Shown piece by piece: positions 56,901 to 64,000 of a stretch of DNA of 64,000 nucleotides. Made by a program: the position numbers and the translations under genes. A model generated the notes under the pieces. It was not told where the DNA came from and did not search any database. It worked only from the letters and a program-made list of their open reading frames with translations. The first letter of the stretch is position 1. Each line of letters opens with the position of its first letter. Source of the DNA: Mytilus trossulus (taxonomy: Eukaryota > Mollusca > Bivalvia > Mytilida > Mytilidae); the NCBI RefSeq assembly GCF_036588685.1, contig NC_086386.1:70182682-70246681 (forward strand), written 5' to 3'.

Positions 56901-59900
56901 GTCTTTGTTATTTTGTAAGAAACTGACGACTGTTCAAAAAGATTATACTGTGGATTCATTTATTTTCGTAGGTACAAATTTTAGTGGATTGCGGAAAAGT
57001 TACCTTTTCGTAGATACCTGATTTTGTTGCTTTGCTAAATAGTCTGCATACAACCTGATACAAATGTGTGTCGTTTATTATTTTAATTCGTGGTTTACGT
57101 ACCAACGAAACCCGCGAAAACTGGAATCCAACGAATAAATATGATTCAAAAGTTATCAGATGTTCTAAATTTTATTTATGTTAAAAACATTTGGGAAGAC
57201 AGAACAAACTAATACGTTGTTTGGCAAAACTTGCATGGTGTACCTGTGTATCCATATTAGCAAAGTATATATTTTAACAAAAAAGGGATCAAAGATACCA
57301 GAGGAACTTTCAAACTCATAGATCGAAAACAAACTAAGCTAAATTATATAAAGACAAACAGACAAAAAATAGTACACAAGACATAACATAGAAAACTTGA
57401 GACAAAGCAACACGAACCCCACCAAAAACTGGGGTGAGCTCATGTGCTCAGACATGGTAGGCAGATTCTGCCCCACATTTGGCAAACGACGTGTTGCTCA
57501 TATTATTGCAAAAGTTATGTAATCAGATGATGAAGATGTCAATCTTTTTTTTAAATATAGCGACAAGTTTCATCAGCATGCAATTTCATACAAGCAATCA
57601 CAAATTCAAACGAAGAAGTTTTGTCAATTACTTTTCTTTTTATAAACAAAGGAGCTGATTGAGGCTGCGAAGAGTGGTAACCTAGACGCAGTGAAAATAT
57701 GCCTCCAGGAAGGAGCACTGCTAAATTATGTTGACCAATCCGATGTAAGTTTAATTTTCATCCATTGAATAAACAAAGTAAGTTGAATTTGATATAAAAC
57801 TCACATTGCACTATCCAAAAAAAATCACACAATGCATTTGATTAACGTTTTCAAGAAAACTTGAGCCATATCAGCTAACGAAACGAATAGAAAACAACAA
57901 TCATATATCTGACTTGAATGATACAAGCACCAATAAGAAAATAGTGATCGAGTTAAACCTGGTTTGGTAGCTAGCTAAACCTCCCAATTGACATCATTGG
58001 GGAACCAACATAAAAAGAATTGATTGGTAAAATGTACAATAATTGGGATAAACTACAACTGTGTAAATATATATCACAGACATACAAATACAACCCAAGA
58101 CTTTCCTGTACCAGTAGCCATCAAAGGCACCAGGACTATAATTTAGTACGCCAGACGCGCGCCTCGTCTACATAAGACTCATCAGTGACGCTCATATCAA
58201 AATATTATAAAGCCAAACAAGTACAATGTTGAAGAGCATTGAGGATCCAAAATTCCAAAATGTTGTGCCAAATACGGCTAAGGTAATCTATGCCTGGGAG
58301 AAGAAAATCCTTAGTTTTTCGAAAAAGTCAAAATTTTGTAAACAGGAAATCTATAGAAATGACCACATTATTGACATTCATGTCAACACCTAAACGCTTA
58401 AGTGTTGACTACTGGGCTGGTAATACCATCGGAAACGAAACGGCCACCAGAAGCGGCATCGACCCAGAGGTGTAAATATCCATCAAAGGCAACAGGACTA
58501 TAATTTAGTACGCCATACACGCGCCTCGTCTACATAAGACTCATCCGTGACGCTCATATCAAAATATTTATAAAACCAAACAAGTACAAAGTTGAAGAGC
58601 ATTGAGGATCCAAAATTCCAAAAAGTTGTGCCAAATACGGCTAATTCTAGTCACTTTTCGCGTACTGACTATTGAACAACGGACGCATTAATCTAATGAG
58701 GTGTCAGATCACCAATTAAAAATCTCTGTCTGTTCAGCCTAATTTTGCATTTTTCACAGCTTACTAAATATTTTACCCTAAGTTTAAATTCATAGGTTTA
58801 TCCTTAATTATACATATATCAGCTTTCTGCATACCAATTTTCAATATACCTTTAAAATCTTATAAGAAAAACTTACATTCGAAAAGAGCTACTCCAAAAA
58901 TAACCCCTATTTTGCTGAAAATGTTTAATTAGTATACTATGGAGCGCTGAATTTTTAATGCAGACTCATAGACAAGTGAATTTTGAACCAAAATGGTCTT
59001 AATTTTCTCTTTCACCAAAAGTTTCATTTTTGCAAATTTGTTGGTTAGTTTAAGTAAACACTGACATCAAATGCAACATTTTGTGTCAGAGTACATACGT
59101 TCTAAAGTAGACGGAGTAATTGGTTGTCTGACACCTAATGATAACAAAATAAAATCATATATATTCCAAGCTCTTTGTTAAGCGCACAAGACGTGAAAGG
59201 AGGAAATAGCTTGAAGAAATGGTGAAAAATGAAGAAGAAGTCATAATTAAGTTAGTTTCTTTTAACTTCACTGCTTGGTTTCGGTAACAAAAAAATACCA
59301 CCACAATAAAACCTACATAATAGGAATGGCAAATTTCTGCTTCATTTTTCTTACAGACAGTATTCTACAAAACATACTTATTTTCTACACCGCATGTAAT
59401 AAAAGTCATGTTTTAGCCTTTTTATAACATATTGATAAACTTTAAGGTGTTTATGTGAATGATCTTTTTTGCAGAACTTGACTGCACTTCATTATGCATC
59501 TGCTTATGGACACAGGGACATCGTTTCAATTTTACTTGACAATGGCTTTAACTTAAATGCATTAACACCAGATGTAAGTACTGTGTCTATGTAAAAAGCG
59601 TAAAATATCAGAGTGTCTTTCAAAACTGAAAAAAAGTACAATACCATGGCAAAAAACAAAAAATTAGGAAAAAAGACGAAGAAGACCGCAAACAAGAGAA
59701 AATAAAAAATTGAGAAAAATAAACATCACACTATTGTTATATACATTATGCAGTTTCATGGATCTTCAGGATATGAGTCTCCTCGAGCGCCTGCATCAGA
59801 CACATTTATCTTTAGACAAACAGTCCAATAGATGCATGAGTTATTAGTCTAGTAAATATTCAAAGTTATCACTAGTATGTTAACAGTTTCATATATCGTA

Positions 59901-62900
59901 TTATCGTCAACACAGGGCTGGACAATCCTTCATATTGCTGCCTTATATGGACATAAAGAAATTGTTTCTGATCTTCTTGGTAGAGGACTTGACCCAAACA
60001 AAGTCACACGCACACATGTAAGTATTAGAAACACAAAATTTTAATCCTGATGGATTTGTTAACTTTTTTTTTAAAGTTCTATAAATGTTATGCTCTAATT
60101 TGTGGATAAACATCACACTATGGACGTGACCGTGGTTTCGTGTGGTATTGTAGAATAACAATATACAAAAACAAACTCATTTAGAAGTCAGGAGGCTCCA
60201 TAAACCCCTTTTCAAGATTGTAAAGGGTATTTTTAAATGAAAGACGCCTCTCTTTATAACTGATTTCAATTTAACTTTCGGAGCAGAAAACTGCTAACCA
60301 AGCAAAAAAAGACGTGCTTACAATATTTTTAGCGGGTTCTCACACTGTGATTTTATTTTTTAACATCCTTTTTGTCTTTAGTTATTTTTTATGTTCATGG
60401 CCATCACTGCTGTCTGGCATTTATTCATAGATGTTATATGTGTTTGTTCATATAATTACAATTATACTGATTATTGACAGGGCGTGTCTGTACTCCACTG
60501 TGCAGTTGAAAATGGACAAGCGGAGATTGTGTCTGAACTACTTGACAACGATTGTGATCTTCACAGAGTGACAGACTATGTAAGTATCATTTGATATCTT
60601 TCAGAAATAAATTGTACTTGATAGAATGGATATAAGATAAGCTGAATACATAAATGATTCATTTTTTAATGATAAATCTTTGATAAAATTTATAAATCTC
60701 ATATTAAATTTTAGAATGTTTAGACTCTTTCGCCATTGAGGTTACAACGAATAAGGCAAAATTGGTATATCGATCAAAACAAAAGAAAGCTCATATTATT
60801 GAATGATATTTTTTACAGTGTAAATTACAACTGTCTTTCCAAATGGGGATATTGTCTTTTATTAAACACTCCGTTTTAACTTTCCTAAAATAGGTCAGAA
60901 AAAGTTAACAGAACTAAAAATTACTATATTTGTTTATATTGTATTCATTTGTTGTTATCTAAAATATTGTAGAATATCTTTGTTTCTTCTTTTAAAAGTT
61001 CTAATTATTGTATAAAAAACGAGATGTGGTATGATTGCCAATGAGACAACTCTCTACAAGAGAGAAGAATGACACAGAAAATTTGTTTTAGAAAAATCGA
61101 TTTATTTAACAGCGGTATGCTACAATTGCCTTTCTTTGCTAAATTGACCGTATGATCTTATAAACTATTGTAGTTTGCTAATAGCAAACTTTGAATGAAT
61201 CTTGTTAAACCACTTTTGTAATACAAATCTATACGTAAAGATTTTAAAATGTGATAATATTTATTTATAATTGATACAATCACCGTGTAATAAAATACTT
61301 ACCTCTAATAAAAATCTCCAAAGAGTTCTGTATATATTTGTGTTTCCAAAGAACATGTACTATTTTTGTAAATAATAACTGAAATAGTACATATTGATAA
61401 GATGGTTAGGTATGAATGCCCATGAGACAACTCTCCATCCAAGTCACAATGTACATTTTAAACTACATACGCATTATCATAAAGAAATTAGAACAAACAT
61501 CATTAAAATTAAATTTCAAACGTTAATCCATAGCAGCTTTCATCCAAGAACTGATGATAAATCTTAGAACAGTTTTGGGCAGTACTCGCCTATAACATAT
61601 TATGACAAATACCCAGGAGTACAGACCAGTACTTTGGCAGATTATTCTGATTGATTTGAAGAGAGGTTACTGATCCGAAAAATATAATGCGACTGTCATA
61701 CAAGTGGGAGGTTGCTAACTATAAAACCAGGTTTAATCCTCCATTTTCTACATAAGAAAATGCCTGTATCTATTTAGGTTTATGACATTTTTTATCCATT
61801 CGATTGATCTTTTTGTTATTTTACTTTCTAAACATTTCAGATTTCTTTGTTTTCTTTATTTCTTTCGATTTTGTATTATCTATTCTGTGGTATACATCAT
61901 TTTGACATTTCTACAGACGCCAGATATAATTTTCTAATTATATATTTTATGTATTTCTTTTGTAGGGTAGAACAGTCCTTCATTGGGCAGCTGACAATGG
62001 ACATATAGAAATAGTTCATGTACTGCTTGACAAAGATTTAGACTTGTTGAATCAAGTAGACAAAGATGTTAGTATATGCATAAGGGTATATTCATATTTT
62101 TTTTAAGACAAATTGGATTTCAGAAAGGTACATATTCATTCAGTATGAAGGTAAATGCGGCATTTTTGAAATTTCTTTTACTATTGTGTAATATTGTAAA
62201 TGTGGGAAATCTCTGATTGAAACACAAAAAAAAAATCTGGAATTATGCTAATATTTTTTTTTCTTTTGCTGCTTATATCGCCCGTTTTTGTGCGACTTTT
62301 GGCTTGTAATGGTTCCATGGTAATTTTTTCCTCATTTTCCTTCTCTAAGACTCGTAACGATTTTGTTTAAATATATTTTGTAACTTTTGTCCTTCAATGA
62401 TTTTTGCGTTGCTGATAGTTATCAAAGGTACCAGGATTATAATTTAGTACGCCAGACGCCCGTTTCGTCTACATAAGAGTCATCAGTGAAGCTAATATCA
62501 AAATATTTATAAAGCCAAACAAGTACAAAGTTGAAGAGCATGGAGTATTAAAAATTCCAAATAGTTGTGCCGAATACGGCTAAGGTAATCTATGCCTAGG
62601 ATAAGAAAATCCTTAGTTTTTTAAACAGGAAATTAATAAAAATGACCACATTATTGATATTCATGTCAACACCGAAGTGTTGACTACTGGGCTGGTGATA
62701 CCCTCGGGGACGAAAAGGCCACCAGCAGTGGCATCGAACCAGTGGTGTAAATTGTTATCAAAGGTACCAGGATTATAATTTAGTATGCCAGACGCGCGTT
62801 TAGTGTACGTTAGACTCACCAGTGACGCTCATATCAAAATATGTATGACACAGTTTTATAGTCTTTATAAATTTAGAGATTTGGTATAATTGCCAATGAG

Positions 62901-63416
62901 ATAACTATCGATCCAACATGATGCGGATGCAAGTCACTAAAGGTAATCGTACAATGAGCTAAACCCATACCATATAACTAGTCATATAAGACACCAACAT
63001 GATACAATGCTAAAAAAGTTAAACGAAAAAATGGTATGATATGATAAAACAATTACCAAAGAACACATATGACAGATAACAACAAACGACAACCACTGAA
63101 TGATTGGCTTTTGACAGCAGAATACTGATGACATTCCTCATTGTTTATGAACGATTTGTGGTGTTGTAGTTTGTTCTATAATTGGTATATCGTTAACACC
63201 TAATGTAATACATATACAAGGTGCGTACTTTGATACCGTCCACTGACACAAGACAAATACATCACAATCAGTGTTTGATAAAGAATCCAATTATTATATC
63301 ATTTTATAATTATACAGGGGTGCTTAGCACTCCATTTAGCATCACAAAATGGAATTATGGACATTGTTTGTGAGTTACTACGCAGAGGATCAGAGTCGAA
63401 TGCAGCTACTTCAGAT
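53993..63416 (+). CDS. ankyrin-repeat protein, one repeat per exon, 5' end of gene
   Basis: Proposed exons are 53993-53995 (ATG only), 57652-57744, 59475-59573, 59916-60017, 60481-60579, 61966-62067 and 63318-63416. Every coding exon is 93-102 bp, starts and ends in phase 0, and encodes one repeat of 31-34 residues. The repeats carry LH-A--GH--IV--LL-type ankyrin consensus residues. Five donors are GTAAGT or close; acceptors are clear pyrimidine-AG. Joining ATG to GAGCTGATTGAG gives MELIEAAKSGNLDAVK, a normal N-cap for an ankyrin stack, which supports the start exon. The protein is probably a cytosolic interaction scaffold. It continues past the window, so any C-terminal domain (death, kinase, SOCS, NACHT partner) is unknown. 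Family members of this build are abundant in bivalves. Confidence 0.85.
54850..55035 (+). pseudogene. LINE-like reverse-transcriptase ORF C-terminal remnant
   Basis: The open reading contains LSDEEKLTFILNPPTSSQIN and KLGSQIKKSLEMR before a stop. This resembles the end of LINE ORF2 proteins in molluscs (LxxxEKFxxLMxx...Fxxxx-xxR). Only the last 60 residues are present. Family is uncertain. Confidence 0.4.
55447..55600 (-). repeat. family D fragment, inverted
   Basis: TTTGGCACAACATTTTGGAA, TTCAACTTTGTACTTGTTTG, GAGCGTCACTGATGAGTC and GGCGCGCGTCTGGCGTAC are the exact inverse of blocks at 58140-58275. Confidence 0.85.
55612..56745 (+). repeat. family C tandem pair, about 500-bp units
   Basis: The blocks GTACATTATTGCTGCTCACA (55612 and 56114), AGCCATGGCAGCCATCTTGG or near variant, and AATTTTGGCCAAGTAGTTTC recur about 500 bp apart. 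The array ends in a GACGACGACGGACGCC stretch and GGGCCAAGTGAGCTAAAA. It is collinear with 10264-11010. Confidence 0.85.
56945..57148. mobile_element. short inverted-repeat element (TTCATTTATTTTCGT ends)
   Basis: The left side GGATTCATTTATTTTCGTAG with TTTTAGTGGATTGCGG is mirrored imperfectly by AACGAAACCCGCGAAAACTG and AACGAATAAATATGATTC. About 200 bp and non-coding. Confidence 0.6.
57390..57490 (-). repeat. retroelement 3' UTR fragment, inverted
   Basis: GCAACACGAACCCCACCAAA, ACTGGGGTGAGCTCATGTGC and GGCAGATTCTGCCCCACAT are the inverse of the 2330-2395 block. Confidence 0.7.
57652..57744 (+). CDS. ankyrin exon 2 (N-terminal repeat)
   Basis: It follows ATAAACAAAG and ends GAT before GTAAGT. 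It encodes ELIEAAKSGNLDAVKICLQE and GALLNYVDQSD, an N-terminal capping ankyrin repeat lacking the LH motif, as is usual for the first unit. Confidence 0.85.
58110..58650 (+). repeat. family D tandem: one long and one short copy
   Basis: GTAGCCATCAAAGGCACCAG (58116) and ATATCCATCAAAGGCAACAG (58477) start two head-to-tail copies. The first runs through GGCATCGACCCAGAGGTGTA. The second stops after CAAATACGGCTAA. The chance ORF 58290-58475 lies in the first. The 62.4-kb copy shows the same long-plus-short arrangement. Confidence 0.85.
58700..59135. mobile_element. inverted-repeat DNA element, 436 bp, TAATGA duplication
   Basis: TAATGA flanks both sides (58694-58699 and 59136-59141). The ends GGTGTCAGATCACCAATTA and TAATTGGTTGTCTGACACC are inverted repeats with two mismatches. 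It is non-coding and lies in an ankyrin intron. The superfamily is not assigned. Confidence 0.8.
59475..59573 (+). CDS. ankyrin exon 3
   Basis: Thirty-three codons between TTTTTTGCAG and GTAAGT. It encodes NLTALHYASAYGHRDIVSIL and LDNGFNLNALTPD, a full ankyrin repeat. Confidence 0.95.
59916..60017 (+). CDS. ankyrin exon 4
   Basis: Thirty-four codons between CAACACAG and GTAAGT. It encodes GWTILHIAALYGHKEIVSDL and LGRGLDPNKVTRTH. Confidence 0.95.
60481..60579 (+). CDS. ankyrin exon 5
   Basis: Thirty-three codons between TATTGACAG and GTAAGT. It encodes GVSVLHCAVENGQAEIVSEL and LDNDCDLHRVTDY. Confidence 0.95.
60580..61965. other. ankyrin intron 5 with repeat fragments
   Basis: Family A tails lie at 61018-61080 and 61398-61450 (GATGTGGTATGATTGCCAAT; ATGAATGCCCATGAGACAAC). 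A GGGAGGTTGCTAACTATAAAACC-type repeat fragment lies at 61690-61840. No further ankyrin exon was seen. Confidence 0.7.
61966..62067 (+). CDS. ankyrin exon 6
   Basis: Thirty-four codons between TTTTGTAG and GTTAGT, the only non-consensus donor of the set. It encodes GRTVLHWAADNGHIEIVHVL and LDKDLDLLNQVDKD. Confidence 0.95.
62415..62850 (+). repeat. family D tandem: long plus short copy
   Basis: TATCAAAGGTACCAGGATTA begins at 62420 and again at about 62756. The second copy stops after CTCATATCAAAATATG. The layout parallels 58110-58650. Confidence 0.85.
62865..63125 (-). repeat. diverged family A copy
   Basis: GATTTGGTATAATTGCCAAT, TGAGCTAAACCCATACCATA and CAACAAACGACAACCACTGA follow the family order but with many substitutions. 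It lies in the last ankyrin intron seen. Confidence 0.75.
63318..63416 (+). CDS. ankyrin exon 7 (last in window)
   Basis: Thirty-three codons between TTATACAG and GTAGGT. It encodes GCLALHLASQNGIMDIVCEL and LRRGSESNAATSD. The open phase-0 end shows that the gene continues to the right. Confidence 0.95.
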
Positions 63417-64000
63417 GTAGGTATAATTTAATAGCTTGCGAGCAAAGGTTTCAGGATCATATTCATTTTTAAAAGAAGCCTACCATTTAAGCAATGGTTT
63501 TATTGGTTTGCTATCAACTTCTGCATACAAAAAGCACTTTTAAAGCATGGAAAGAATGACTCAAAGCATGTACATAGAAGTTCGTGTAAAAAGTTAATTG
63601 GGAAAAGCATCATGAAATTTTCAGATATTTTCACAACGTTTTTACACTATTTCTTGTATATAAATCATGTCTGTTTAGATAAAAGTTGACTATCCTGAAT
63701 TTAATATTATATATGAAATGAAATATGTTTAGTTATCATTTATCTAGACTAAATAACACATAAATTTTACCGTAGGATAAAACCATTAAATTTATGAAAA
63801 TATTTTTTGAATTGATGCTTAGCGGGCTGATATGAAAAGTTTCTCACATGCTTTAACTTTTATCACATGCCTTTCCGTAACTTTTTATCATGGCATTCCG
63901 GTGATATTCGGGAAATTTCGGAAAATACTCCCCAATGGTACGTTTTCAGGGGGAAATATTACAAAGTAGGGTACAACACAATTATTTGGATACAAGAAGA
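63417..64000. other. right edge, ankyrin intron
   Basis: No further ankyrin exon or other coding segment was recognised before the window ends. Confidence 0.6.

Larger units (their letters stand above)
53996..57651. other. ankyrin gene intron 1, repeat-rich
   Basis: This holds a small foldback (about 54620-54775: AACTGGTCAT and AGCGATAA mirrored), a LINE-like ORF end, family D and C copies, a short inverted-repeat element and a retroelement 3' fragment, all listed separately where clear. Confidence 0.6.
57745..59474. other. ankyrin intron 2 with family D tandem and a transposon
   Basis: It contains the family D pair (58110-58650) and the inverted-repeat element 58700-59135. A fragment inverse to AACCAGGTTTAA lies at 57955-57990. 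Confidence 0.7.

Noticed and set aside
58290-58475. 61-codon plus ORF in family D
   Set aside because: The frame is not kept in the 62.4-kb copy, so it is not a conserved coding sequence.

Overview
This window is nuclear DNA of a bivalve mollusc, most likely a mussel of the Mytilidae. It is strongly AT-rich, its genes are split by GT-AG introns, and it is full of dispersed repeats that I recognise from mussel DNA. One is the tail that reads (on one strand) GATGTGGTATGATTGCCAAT. Nothing suggests a prokaryote. Species assignment is inference; no search was run.

Four protein-coding loci can be supported. (1) 1830-15647, minus: five exons of a proprotein-convertase (kexin/furin-type, S8) subtilase, with signal peptide, pro-domain and the catalytic Asp and His. 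The gene runs off the left edge before the catalytic Ser, and two short exons were not found. (2) 30905-36324, minus: a complete four-exon HSPA12-type Hsp70 relative, predicted 571 residues, with all junctions in phase. (3) 51809-52060, plus: a small intronless ORF resembling a heterotrimeric G-protein gamma subunit, but with a Cys-rich tail instead of a CaaX box. (4) 53993-63416, plus, running off the right edge: an ankyrin-repeat gene in which each repeat is one phase-0 exon and the start exon appears to supply only the ATG.

Most of the rest is mobile DNA. Between 2 and 21 kb there are retroelement 3' ends and small inverted-repeat elements, several bordered by TTAA. From 22.8 to 26.0 kb lies a 51/52-bp minisatellite with higher-order structure. 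At 27.1-27.9 kb there is a roughly 150-bp periodic array carrying a nuclear-receptor-like motif. At 39.7-41.4 kb there is a decayed Penelope-like element with a GIY-YIG domain. At 42.25-43.12 kb sits an inverted-repeat element with CAC termini and a 5-bp target duplication, resembling Transib/RAG-type transposons. At 46.0-48.2 kb there is a nearly perfect 2.2-kb palindrome made of two head-to-head Penelope-like 3' ends. A 946-bp foldback element built on GACCATACGCGTATGGTC palindromes follows at 48.3-49.3 kb.

The four genes do not form an obvious functional unit. The most unusual structures are the palindrome, the tail shared between the Penelope-like elements and the dispersed repeats, the CAC-ended transposon, and the one-repeat-per-exon ankyrin gene. 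I saw no tRNA, rRNA or CRISPR array.
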